From assembly GCA_020543525.1 (NCBI GenBank), contig JAHYIO010000033.1, positions 434,001-498,000 of the forward strand: a DNA stretch of 64,000 nt. The letters run 5' to 3'. The notes below the pieces were generated by a model. It worked only from the letters and a program-made list of their open reading frames with translations, was not told where the DNA came from and searched no databases. The position numbers and the translations under genes were made by a program. This stretch comes from Coriolopsis trogii (taxonomy: Eukaryota > Basidiomycota > Agaricomycetes > Polyporales > Polyporaceae). Numbering within the stretch: position 1 is the first letter of the stretch; each line of letters opens with the position of its first letter. Below are positions 1-9,914 of this stretch, in pieces.

Positions 1-1162
1 GAACCTACGCACTCGGAAAGCAAAATCGTATCCTGAGTTTATGTGTCTTTCTCCTGTCGGTCGCCCCGATGGTGATCAACCTCTTTGTGAGTATTACTCT
101 TGTTTGCGGAACGGTCAAGTTTCTGATGCGTGTCGATGGAGTTTGAGTTCCATAACACTCGGATCCTGTTCGCCCCGTCTTCAGAGTGTACTGAGAGTAC
201 TACCATCGAGCCTAAGGTCTACCTCATGTGAGCATATGCGCATAGCGTCCGGATTAGTCACTCACATCCTGCGCAGAAGTCAGTGATTTTAATTATTGTC
301 CCGAACTCGCTCACAGAAGCTCCGCTGGTAGCTGTCATACTGGCTCGTGGAGGACCAATAGCAGCTGATGCCTGCGTTCTGATCGTCACATGGCTGGCGA
401 CATATCAAACCAGCAGGAACTCGTCTGTTCTAAGAGGAACGACGCCCTCTCTAGCCAAGATTTTGTTTAGGAATGGTACGAGTCGATACCGCCACGCCCT
501 ACTCCTTACTGACTTTGGTCACTGACGAGTGCTTGATATCTCACAGGTACTATTTTCTTCATGTATGTGTAATGTCTTCCCCAGTCCTCGCTTTGTGGAC
601 TCGCCGCTAACATTCCCTGCAGCGTACCCTTCATAGGCAACGTCCTACAACTGTCACTTGTACTGGCCGACGTACGTATCCCCGCAACGCTCGTCCATCT
701 CTCCGAGTACCCTGACGGCATGTATCTTCTCGCAGTTGCTGTCCAACGGCCGCTTCGTCTACAACATACCTTTCGCCGCCGTCCTCGTCGAATGGTACGT
801 CCATACCTCTCATCTCGCCACCAGGCACACGCCATGATTCGCACTCGTGCTCAACAACGAAAACCCGTAGCTTCACAGCCATCCTGGTATCGCGCTTCCT
901 GCTCGACCTCCAGGCGGCCTACCACGAGCTGATGTGCCAACGCTCGCTGTCTATGATGAGCTCGGTCGACTTCAGCCCGGTGATGGGCTCGTTGGGCGTG
1001 CCGCTGTCTGCGCCTGGCGAAGAGGGCGTCACTACGGCTGTTGAGGGTCTCGCGGTTTCCAGGCTCGATGTGAGAAGCATGGAAATGGGGTACGACGAGC
1101 CCGCGTCTGCGGGGCCGCTGTTGGGAGTAGAGAGGAGCGATCGAGAGTCCGTGGTATGCTGA
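1..1162 (+). pseudogene. outer-left DUF6533-type membrane protein gene, 3' part, possibly decayed
   Basis: Only the 3' part is inside the window. The first exon fragment reads TYALGKQNRILSLCVFLLSV, a transmembrane-helix pattern found after the DUF6533 domain in this large basidiomycete family. A further block at 283-474 reads like the family core (ACVLIVTWLATYQTS, then TPSLAKILFRNG). The last exon starts near 871 after an acceptor and reads FTAILVSRFLLDLQAAYHEL, the usual last helix, followed by a soluble tail ending at the TGA at 1160-1162. The middle (about 546-870) could not be put in one frame, and a TGA follows the first fragment, so the copy may be broken or may only have introns I could not place. 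Function of the family is unknown. Its mirror copy is at 27230-28400. Confidence 0.55.
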
Positions 1163-2029
1163 ATGTATATCCGAGTCGGCTCGCTGCAGGTTACGATTCA
1201 AGCTCGGTGCAAGACGCATCAACTCCTCGACATAGCTGCATCCTCGTCGATATGCACGCCTGGCAGCAGAGGAAGGTGTAAAGCATGAGACGAGCACGGG
1301 ATCGCCGACATACGGTCCGACTCGTCTAACTCTCACATGCCACCCGTTGCAAGACCATCATGTCGTGGCCGCTTCGCACTGTCATGCGACCTGTACGACC
1401 GTCCTAGCAGAACGTGCAATGCGTGAGCCGCTTTCGCCGTGCAACAAGGTCGTTCTTCGCTCTCCGCCGGTTTGACGGGCTGTGTCATTTACGATCCGCT
1501 GAGAAGCCCGTGGGCACATCGCTGCGCACACACAAAGCAGCACTTTACGAGGGGGGGGTGGACTCACTCGCTCCCTCGTTCTTGTGAGTAGCACAGTTGA
1601 AAGTTGCGACCACCTTGGGTCGCGAAAGGCAGAGACTAGGTGCGCAGTCGACACTTGATCCGCTAGAGGTTCTCTGAATGTATGCACTTGCTCGTATTTT
1701 TACTGTTCACATATCTCATTTCCTAGCCAGCGTACAGGGGCATACCATATAGAAGGCAGATGCAACGAAGGTACGAATACACGTCTTGGGGGAGAAGCTA
1801 CGCAAAAAGACGGTACGGAGAGGCTCGCAAAGAAGCCGCCATGTACGTGCGCGGCTTTACGGTCGTAGCTGTGCCCCGATAGATGTGAGAACTGAGGACC
1901 CCACCCGGCCAGTTGCCGACGGAGCTCACGGAATTCACGAACACGGTGAGGGCGCAAAATCTCTGTCCGCATTTACTTCAACTGCTGATACCAAGAGCAC
2001 GCACCTGAATAATGTGTCCGTATCGGAGG
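1163..2029. other. spacer between the outer DUF6533 gene and the COPE relic; no gene seen
   Basis: No convincing exon. The stretch is still recognisably related to the right arm at about 26280-27230: the block at 1800-1930 matches the reverse complement of 26330-26460 well. Short ORFs on both strands have no family pattern. Confidence 0.5.
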
Positions 2030-2800
2030 AATTGGCTGCGCGCATGAAGACCACCGCGACGGTCTGGGCAAATGATGTGTCCGCGTCCGGCTTGTTTTTT
2101 GGCACCGCGCCTACAAGCTGCTCGCCGCCCCCAAAGATCCCCTAGCAATGCCATGCCTGTCAGGAAGTAGTGGAAGCAGACGACGGGTGGGGGAGCTGCT
2201 CAGCTCAGTAGAGAAGTCGCGTGGGTTGTTGTATATGAGCGTCCTTCCCAGTCGCAAACTTGGTCGAGTCGACATGAGCTGAAGGGAAGGCCATCTTCGA
2301 CCTAGTTTGATGCACTTGGAATGCTAGACGAGGTCAGGGTGATCGATGGAGAGGTATACTCGGACAGCATTTGTGGCGTGGTGCGGATCAAGCAAAGAGC
2401 AACCAGCGCATCAGAACCACTGTGCAAGTGTTTGTGGGCAGGTCTGAAAGACATAATTTATGAGTGTCGGGGGATGTCGTTGGGGTATGCGACGGCTGCG
2501 GGCCGCTGGAAGCGAAGAGGACTTACGACTAGGCTGAGACTCATTTCCCCTCAATATCCTCTCGTTTGACGATCACCGTGCCTGCGAGGTTTCGCTCAAT
2601 TTCACCCTCGAGGTCACTCGGGATCATCCTTCTCCGTTTCGAGATGTAAAGTGCAGTGTGCGCTGCGGCTGCGACATACATCATGAGTACACGACGCTCT
2701 TGAACGTGAGACTCTTGGTATTGGCAGAGGCCGTGCCATAGCCTCGGACTGTATTCTGAACGTGTGGATAGGGTCTTTGTATACATGGGCCGGCGTGAGT
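2030..2800 (-). pseudogene. old relic of a coatomer epsilon-subunit (COPE) gene, outer-left copy
   Basis: Fragments on the minus strand align with the intact COPE gene at 7315-8576. Near 2140-2040 the relic reads NKPDADTSFAQTVAVVF and AANSSDTDTLFR, matching the GKPDAETLAAQTVAAG and SSEADQLFR segments of COPE. Near 2780-2545 it reads SEYSPRLWHGLCQ, then EIERNLAGTVIVKREDIE, matching the middle of COPE (SPEYTPTLVYQ and IVRVLAGTAFARAGEIEE). The frame is not maintained, and the first and last exons are not found, so it cannot make a coatomer subunit. It is much more diverged than the inner mirror copy, so this COPE duplication is the older event. The same relic appears mirrored at about 25400-26260. 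Confidence 0.65.
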
Positions 2801-3280
2801 TACTTGGAGGTTAGGCGGGATCTCTGCCAGTAGAGTTGCTCGAGGTCGACTAAGTAGTGGCCTTGTTGGTCGGGGTGGATAGAGTGACGAAGGACAGTAG
2901 CTAGAGTTCAGACATTCGCTAATTCGGGGGGCGCTGAGAGACTGACGAAAGCCGTTGGCGAGAGCCTGAGCTGATGTTTGGGGACGAGTTCAGAGTAGAG
3001 GAGTGAGCTACCGGCGCTTGTTCTCCTCGGTCCGTGCGCGTAGGAGGCGCGCGTCTGTACTCTCTCACTACAAGGCTCCCTTGTCGTCCTCCCTCGACGT
3101 CAAGGAGTACGACGTCTGTTTTGACACAAAAACTTTCAGATAACGACATTTCTGATACCAGTCGCCCTGAAAAGGATCCAAACTCTCGCGGTTGGCACAA
3201 GTACCTCCTTCGTCCCAGAGCCTCCGGCTTGGAGATGTACATGAAGGGGCAGTCTACGTATACTGTGACAAGTTCTCCTT
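2801..3280. other. duplicated spacer, no gene seen
   Basis: Non-coding as far as I can see. It corresponds to the right arm near 24900-25400; a short Ser/Asn-rich stretch (STLNSS) occurs in both arms, consistent with the upstream region of the old COPE copy. Confidence 0.4.
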
Positions 3281-4260
3281 TGTGAGTCTTCGAATTCTAT
3301 TAGCATTAGGCCCTACCACCAACACGTCTTCAGGTTCGCAACTGCTCAGAGCAGATGCCAGTGGCACTGGTATGAGGCTGCCCCCCCTGCCATGTCGACT
3401 CCAACAATAGTACCCATCCGAGCCTGAAGTATTTCAGTCTCGAGGCTGAGACTTCTAGTTTGATTCTACAACCTCTAATTGCTCCGGTCATCAGAAGCTA
3501 TGGCAGGAGTGTTGCTCGCTCATACATTGCCATGTCTTCCGGGTTGAGGCGCAAACGACGTATCCACGCAGCGAACATCTCGCTTCGGCCAGCGGTAGGC
3601 AAATCAAGGAGGGGACCTCATCTCGGCAAACGTCGGAAGAATGTGTTGCAACGACAGGTTGTACTAACATGCGCAGATATCTATTATGGTTCCTGCCGGA
3701 TGCAGTGTTCTACTGCGCCCGGAGAAGATGCCCCCATCTACGTGCCTTAAGGGAAGATTTCTTTCAGTTATTGCAGTACTATCCATCTTGACGTTGATCC
3801 CAGGGGAACTCATTTGCAGACAGAGGCACCTGACAACCAGGGTTCCCGTATTGGCGATCGCGCAATTGGGACACAGGAAGAGCGTCCACTTGCTGGCAGT
3901 TGATGCGACCGTTTGATAAATCCCCTGTTTCTGTTCAATGTCATCAGGTTCAACAGCAGCATTCTCGCTGGCAGTCCATGGCCTGCGAAGTGGCAAGCTC
4001 GAGCATCCTATACGAGACGCCAAGTGAGTAAATTGCGTGCATGTTATAGGTGATAATTGCACCTTTACAGCGTGTCCTCGGTCTTACACACATCACCGAA
4101 CGTGCCGCTATGCCCGTCATCGCAACATCTATGACTCCGGGACTACCGGCGCAGAGTATGTTAACCTTTGCACGCGAGTCTGACAGCTGGCATGGTCCCC
4201 CACTTGCATCACCAGTGCTGAACACATTCATGCTTCTCCTATGACAAGAATGCCAGACCA
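3281..4260 (+). pseudogene. relic of an unidentified membrane-protein-like gene, left copy
   Basis: The plus strand has stretches related to the minus strand of 24000-24890. Shared patterns are RRIHA..I.L.PAVG (here around 3550-3600), a hydrophobic segment around 3770-3830 (VLSILTLIPGELI; VSILTLILGDLIYG in the other arm), and RKSVHLLAVDATV before a TGA near 3916. In the right copy the first block is open for about 139 codons; here it carries stops and frame changes, so this copy looks dead. I do not recognise the family. The hydrophobic segment and the RRIHA block are the conserved points. The call rests on conservation between the arms, not on a known domain. Confidence 0.4.
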
Positions 4261-5019
4261 TCTACGCTCCCATCTCATCTCGATGCCTAACCTTCACTTC
4301 TTCGTCATAGGCAATCGACATTGGACGATGCAGAAGTTGTCAGTGCAGTGGGAGCCGAAGATATCCATATGATGTGAGCACTCCAGACGGCTTCTACATC
4401 TGATGCACGCCGTTGCCCTCAACCAATAAGTACTGACATAATCAACGATGGGTTGTGTGTGCGGTGATGTAATGCAAGTCTGCGACTCAGCCTTGAGCGA
4501 CTCAAGAGGTCTCCAGGTACGTGTATACGCTGGTGACTATATACGATGCACATTTTTGTAATCCGAGGCACGCTCCGCTACTCAATGCACAGTGCCGGTC
4601 AATGTCGGACGATGATACCTGTCGTACTTGAGCCATATCCACTGCTGATCAAAATATTTATGCTACCAGGACAACAATATGTTCAAATCTCTGATGTCTG
4701 TGTTGATATATGATCCTGAACACTGGCTTTGCCAGTGTTTGGCACACACATTATCAACCTAATGACATTGCCCCCAGTGTGTATTTGGTTCTGGCCAAGT
4801 AGATGGATGATTTGGTATGTCCAACATTGCAAAGTATGAGTATGCCAATATCACCTCTACCCATGTAAGCTCAATTGAGATTTGAGAAGCTGTGAGAACA
4901 ACATCTAGTGATAATCAGACTAGTGATTGTGGCAACAAACATCAACCTAGTAGTTGCCCAGTGCTCACAACAAGGGCTGTTTCCTAAGAAACTGTGCTAT
5001 GGCATATAAGTAATCCAGC
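4261..5019. other. spacer entering the CpG-poor block
   Basis: No gene recognised. The base composition changes near 4610: to the left CG dinucleotides are common, to the right they almost vanish. The part up to about 4400 is related to the right arm near 23960-24060. The far 5' exon of the inner DUF6533 gene may lie here but was not identified. Confidence 0.4.
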
Positions 5020-6859
5020 CAAGTAGTATGTTTGTGCATCCTGCTGATTCACCATTTCTACATTCCACCATGTCCACATCCCAAGGCTTGGATTCTGCAG
5101 TGTCCGAACTTATTGCAGAGTATGATTCTTTGTGAGATTGTTTTTATTCAATATGGAAACATATGCAACTGTTGCTCACCTGTGCTTGATGACATAGCTC
5201 TGTGCAAACCTACTGCTTTGTTGCAGCATCTGGTATGTCAGAAGTATGGATAATCATAACTTTATATTGACAGTATGCAGTACTTCTTATATATGAGTGC
5301 GCTATTACCCTTGGCAGTGAGATACATCATTTCTGGAAACAGAACCCTACTGGGCCAGCCATCATATATCTGTTCAGCAAGTACATATCACTTATTCACT
5401 ATACACTATCTCTGCTCTTTATGGTGTCAAGTTTTGCCATAGATGAGGTATGTGCACTTACATGCTTAGCACAATATGCTCAAGCTGATTTTATTTATAG
5501 AGGTCAGTCTGGATATTCATAAGTATAAAGAAATGTGTGGCTAACATTGCTATCCAGCAGCTGCACTACAACCCAGAGAGCACTTGCAAGTATGCAAATC
5601 ATCCAATATATACCTTGGGCTGGTAAGTCAGAATACAGATCTCAGTCTTTCAATTTAGTGCATTGCAGAATCATGCTGATTATTTGAAGTTTTTTCCTCA
5701 TTACGAGCATTTGCACTGAGCAGTAGAAACTGGCCACTGTCCATCCTTGTCTTCTCACTCTCAATGGGACCAGTTATCATCAATGCTGTAAGCAGGATCA
5801 CAAGTGTACCAGCTATCTGTTCCTTTCTTATTATCTATGCTAGGTATTCATCACAGTATGGCCAATATATGGTCTAATTGACCCATTCTTTGGATGTCTT
5901 TTCATCCAGAAAGTCACTGAAGAAACTCCAGCCAAGTAGTACATATATTCTAGCATGAGAAGAGATAAAGCTGATATGGGAATGTTCTGATTAGATGTAT
6001 GATGTTATTATGGTATGCTTATTGCAGCTGACCACTCAGGTATTATGCTAGTAACCCATATCAAGAACATGCTTAATTGCAGGGGATCTTCTGGTCATTG
6101 GAATCACTTTGAGAAGTGTGGGGCAAAAAGAGGTTCTATCAAGATGTAGACACCCTCACTCATTGGCAAACATTGTACTAAGAGATGGTTTGTTTTGATG
6201 TCATAATTCAAAGACATTCAAGAAGACATTCAACTAACAGTGTATTCATACTAGGGCTGATCTACTTTATGTGCGGCCACAGCAAAGACTGATTCTTAAG
6301 AAATGGCCGGAGGCTTACTACTTTCTCCCCCATTAGGGCACTGCTAGTCCTGAATGTACTTCATCTTGCATTCACACTACAGTCAGTAAGTGACCAATCC
6401 TCACGTACTCACATAACACTTTGAGGACTCATACAACAATTGTAGGTTTTCAGTGAGGTTGGGTTCGAAAGCAACATTTCCATATTCTCTGAATCGTGCG
6501 TGTATCAAAAACAAAGCAGTGGCTTTCGTCAGATAGCGCAATCCTGACAAAACATCGCTAGGCTTACTGCTATCCTTGTCCTCCGGTTCCTTACCCACCT
6601 CCAGGAGGCCGACAAAGCGGCAAAGGTCCCCACCAACCACGAGCTGCACATCTCGAACCAGAGCATGCCGAGCTTCATCGCCAGGCGGGTCGTCGCCTCT
6701 ATCGGCTTTATAGAGTCTCAACACCATGAAGGGATTCCGCAAGCTGAGGACGAAGACGAAGACAGAGACGTAGATGGGGTGGAAGAGATCGAGATGGTTC
6801 CGAGGTTGCCGGGTGGGCAGGGACTCGAACAGGCTGAGGCGGAGACGTCCTCGGCCTAG
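5020..6859 (+). CDS. inner-left DUF6533-type membrane protein (possibly pseudogene)
   Basis: A multi-exon gene of the basidiomycete DUF6533 transmembrane family, function unknown. The domain core reads YECAITLGSEIHHFW near 5290 followed by a helix (AIIYLFSKYISLIHYTLSLL). Downstream exons read SSLRAFALSSRNWPLSILVF near 5695-5760, then GLIYFMC near 6255, ALLVLNVLHLAF near 6340, LTAILVLRFLTHLQEADKAA near 6570 and an acidic soluble tail ending at the TAG at 6857-6859. The introns look like small GT-AG or GC-AG introns, so apparent stops may lie in introns and the gene could be intact; I could not assemble the first exon. The block to about 6290 is AT-rich and nearly free of CG, while the last exon is normal GC-rich DNA. 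It converges on COPE at 7315-8576. The mirror copy is at 21414-23060. Confidence 0.6.
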
Positions 6860-6875
6860 TCCTCAAGCCTCCTCT

Positions 6876-6995
6876 ATATAGACGGACGTCGTACCTGCAT
6901 CCTTCTTGGCATGTCCGCGGAGACACCGACAGCGTAGTCCGCTGTCCCGAGTCTCCCCTCGACGGACATTATACCTACAAACTTCTTGGCATATT
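6876..6995. repeat. short imperfect direct repeat downstream of the DUF6533 gene
   Basis: Two versions of a unit with the pattern GACGGAC-T--TACCT-CA followed by CTTCTTGGCAT stand about 80 bp apart (near 6880-6915 and 6960-6992). Related sequence occurs in the right arm near 21290-21400. It may be a remnant of a small repeat; no function is evident. Confidence 0.45.
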
Positions 6996-7314
6996 TTCCG
7001 TTTCTTCGGGGTCCCGCTTCGTGAATGGCGTTGGTATTTATGTATCTATGTATTTATGAGGTTTCGAATGGGTAGCGTGCGGAACCTGAGCGCTCGGGAA
7101 GCGCGACAGGCTTTCTGGCTTGACTATGAGAAGCGTAGATGGGGAAAACCAGACTCGCGCTGATCAGTGCGCCATTCGCAAACGACTTACCCGATAGCGA
7201 ATATCGAGCCGCTCCGGAGGCGCGCCCGTTCACTCGTGCGTCTATGCGGAATCGCGCGTCGTTTTCCACTGATATACAGACCGAACCATACACAGGAGCA
7301 ACACATTCCCGAGC

Positions 7315-8576
7315 TCAAGCCGAGGCGACGGCGAGAGGTGGTATGGTGAACTTGGCAGCGAGCTCATCGAACAGGTCCGACTTCTGATTGTAGTCAGATA
7401 CCAACGGATGTGTCGGGAACTCGGTCGAGAGTTGGCTGTCGGCGAGAGTCAAGAAGCGGTGAACATGATCAGCACATGTGCGGACACGAACGGATAGGGA
7501 CGACAGATCTATAAGCGATCGAAGACATACCTGAACAACTGGTCCGCCTCGGACGACTTGGCCGCGCTCGTGCCCAAGCCAGCCGCAACAGTCTGCGCAG
7601 CAAGAGTCTCCGCATCCGGCTTGCCGCCCATCTGGCTCTGCGCCTCCTCGAGGTCGCTCTTCGCGCCCTGGAGCTCCCCGCGAAGGAGTCGCGCGACGCC
7701 GCGCGCGGTGAGCAGGTGGGGGGAGGTGAGGGAGGGGTTGGCGAGCTGCTCGGTGTAGAAGGCGTTCGCGTCGTTGTATGCGTCTTTGCCGGTCGCGAGC
7801 CCGATGGAGGCCTCGATGAGCTGGAGGAGGAGGTCGTCTTCGGCCCAGCGCTTGGCGCGCTCGAATTCTTTGCGGGCGAGATCGGGGCGGTTGATGGAGA
7901 GGTAGACTTGGACGGCGTAGGCGACGCTGTGCGGGAGAGAGAAGGGGCGATGTGAGTAGGGTTCTGGAGCCTACAATCGAGCGCGAGGCACCCGAACTCT
8001 CCGCACGTCGACGAGTCGGTCGGACATCGGCAGCGTGGAGTCGAGAGCGTGTAGACAAAACAAGAAAGGGACACTTACGCTTCGAGGTTTTGGGTATCGT
8101 TCCCCGCTCCGAGCGTTTCGAGGGCCTCCTCGATCTCCCCCGCCCGAGCGAATGCCGTACCCGCAAGGACCCGCACGATCCCCTTCTCCCACTCGCTCAC
8201 CTCCGCATCGTCGCCCTCGATCTCCACGCTCAAGTCCCGGAGCTCCTCGAGCGCAGCATCCCCCGCATCGTCCGCGTCCGCGGCGGCGACGTATCGCGCG
8301 AGTGCGGCGACGCTCTTCAGTGCGAGGTTCTCAGTGTCGGAGGGGACAATCGCTGCGGCTGCTGAGGGTGCGCCGAGGGCAATGTGGGCGCGGGCTTGGT
8401 AGACGAGCGTAGGGGTGTATTCTGGAGACGACGGGTCTGGGAGAGTCAAGTCGACCAAAGACTTGTATGCGCCTGCGAGGATGGGGAGGTGTCAGGGCGC
8501 GGTAGCATGGCATAGTAAACTCGGACAGACCAAGAGTGAATTGCTGTTTGATGTGGTAGAGCTCGGAGGAGTCCAT
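7315..8576 (-). CDS. SEC28: coatomer subunit epsilon (COPE/Sec28), intact copy
   Basis: The epsilon subunit of the COPI coat, which works in retrograde Golgi-to-ER vesicle transport and is built of TPR-like helices. The start at 8576-8574 gives MDSSELYHIKQQFTLG, and about four exons follow. Exon 2 (YKSLVDLTLPDPSSPEY onwards) covers the N-terminal repeats; exon 3 carries VQVYLSINRPDLARKEFERA, a helical pair typical of the family, then RGVARLLRGELQGAKSDL. The last exon reads HPLVSDYNQKSDLFDELAAK and ends at 7315-7317, the usual C-terminus of this family. Total length is about 300 residues, the normal size. The gene is divergent from the small gene at 8784, sharing an upstream gap of about 207 bp, and convergent with the DUF6533 gene. 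Of the four COPE copies in the window it is the only one that looks functional. Confidence 0.92.
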
Positions 8577-8783
8577 CGTCGCTGGCTGAGGAGGCAAAGG
8601 GTGGAGGAGGTGATTGACGGTCGGCGAGAGCGGTGAGTGTGGGTTAGCGCCCATAGACGTGGTTCTTACTCGCAGAGACGCCCGAGGTTGTTCCTTGACT
8701 GCCATTTGGCGTTTCCCATTGTAGTGCCTTGTATCCTTCCGGATGTACCTCACACGACTGTCAAGAACCAGAATGCTTCTACC
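8577..8783. promoter_or_regulatory. putative bidirectional promoter, COPE and small hypothetical gene
   Basis: The 207 bp between the two divergent start codons must hold the core promoters of both genes. I see no clear TATA box. The right arm lacks this promoter because the duplicated segment stops inside COPE exon 2, which helps explain why the mirror COPE copy decayed. Confidence 0.4.
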
Positions 8784-9218
8784 ATGGCCTCCGGTGGGGA
8801 CGAAGAGGTTCGTGAGTGCCTGAACTTTGACTGCTTAATCCGAAGCTCATCATGGTACCACTGGCAGGATCCTCTTCCCTTTGCCGAAAATGAATTCGAA
8901 TTCAGGCGTGATGCTTTCATGATGCACGGGGACTGTGGAATCTGCATGCTCGTGTTCGAAGACTGGCAGAAACTCCGCGATGCGATCCTCATTGACAGAC
9001 CGTTGGATGTGCTTCTCGTCTGTGTAGGGGAGCTAATGCCTATCGATGGGGACAGCGCACCTAAGACTGGATGCTCCCAAGAGGTAAGATGCCAGTAGTG
9101 ATGCGAGTATGACGCTGAGCGGTTGACAAGCGCACACCATCTTTTACATTGACAGCACTTGCAATATATCGGACGAAGTACTAGTACCATGCACGGACAC
9201 CACCTTCGCCTTTTCTGA
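8784..9218 (+). CDS. small hypothetical protein
   Basis: Exon 1 (8784-9083) starts MASGGDEEVRECLNFDCL and contains HGDCGICMLVFEDW, a CxxC-like pair in a hydrophobic context. A donor GTAAGA at 9084 and an acceptor ending at 9155 remove a 72-nt intron and give a short second exon ending at the TGA at 9216-9218, about 120 residues in all. A different frame of exon 2 (STCNISDEVLVPCTDTTF) looks more protein-like, so a frameshift or a different splice is possible. No family recognised. It lies just inside the inner boundary of the left arm and has no mirror copy. Confidence 0.45.
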
Positions 9219-9849
9219 GGCAGAACCGAAGAACTGCCTATGGAGAGATCTGCGCATCGAGGACGCGACACTGACATTCAGTGGGTGCTGACCTACACAT
9301 CCTGGTTCGTTGCCGTCCAGACGCCGGCTGTTGACAAAACTGTTCGTCCTGCCCGGAGTCGCTACCGCCCGGGGTACGTCGTTATCACAGCGCCGTGGGG
9401 TAGAGAGCGCCACTGAGATGGTGTTGAGTGGTCTGAAGACGGATTCCAAGTGATGAACGGCGTGTTGAGAGGCACGTGAGGTGGCAGGTGGAATGCAGCT
9501 CGGTCCCAGAAGCGAAGGCAGACGGGTAGGTTGAAACACCGCCTAGCGTCCGTTGGTCTTCCCTGCAACGCTCGCCACTGTCTGTCTGCCTTCTGAACCT
9601 CTCGGGATTCGCCTGCCGCACGCTGCTTACGCTCCTTTCGGCATTGCCTTGCACTCTCCTCCTAGCCTCGTCTGCATTGGCTGCTGCAATCACCGCTCTG
9701 GTCTCATGCCCTTGGCCTAGTGTGCCTTCCGTCTCTCCCGACATGGCATCGTGCATGACTGCCAACACTACATTGGATCCCAGCACTCCGCGGTCATCGT
9801 CTTCGCATCCGGATGACTTGTGGACATTCTTGGCCTTTCGCCGCTCACA
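9219..9849. other. intergenic region upstream of the oxygenase gene
   Basis: No exon recognised. A 169-codon minus-strand ORF here has no splice context or family pattern. The stretch becomes pyrimidine-rich near 9890-9914, as expected before a fungal start codon. Confidence 0.4.
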
Positions 9850-9856
9850 TATAAAT
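9850..9856 (+). promoter_or_regulatory. TATA box of the Ppo-like oxygenase gene
   Basis: TATAAAT lies about 59-65 bp upstream of the ATG at 9915 and is followed by a pyrimidine-rich tract, the typical layout of a strongly expressed fungal promoter. Confidence 0.5.
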
Positions 9857-9914
9857 CCCTCGCATCGTCTTGCGTACACGTCTCTCCCACCCACAACTTC
9901 TTGCTTGTCTCACC

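Larger units (their letters stand above)
1..8400. repeat. left arm of a large inverted segmental duplication
   Basis: This arm is collinear, in inverted orientation, with the right arm at about 19905-28385. Matching points include the DUF6533 3' end (923-1162 against 27462-27233), the COPE relic near 2780 against 25449, a conserved stretch at 3556-3600 against 24638-24590, the inner DUF6533 gene (6148 against 22084), its stop codon (6859 against 21414), the COPE stop (7315 against about 20920) and COPE near 8225 against 20075. The coordinate sums stay between about 28190 and 28390. Identity by eye is roughly 75-90 percent in exons and lower in introns and spacers, so the duplication is not recent. 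The arm probably continues beyond the left edge of the window. The inner edge falls inside COPE exon 2. Confidence 0.85.

Noticed and set aside
4610..6290. AT-rich block as an inserted piece of mitochondrial DNA
   Set aside because: It encodes DUF6533-family exons with short spliceosomal introns, and the composition is explained by missing CG rather than by mitochondrial gene content.
9385..9894. 169-codon minus-strand ORF
   Set aside because: No family pattern; it lies over the promoter of the oxygenase gene and has uneven composition.
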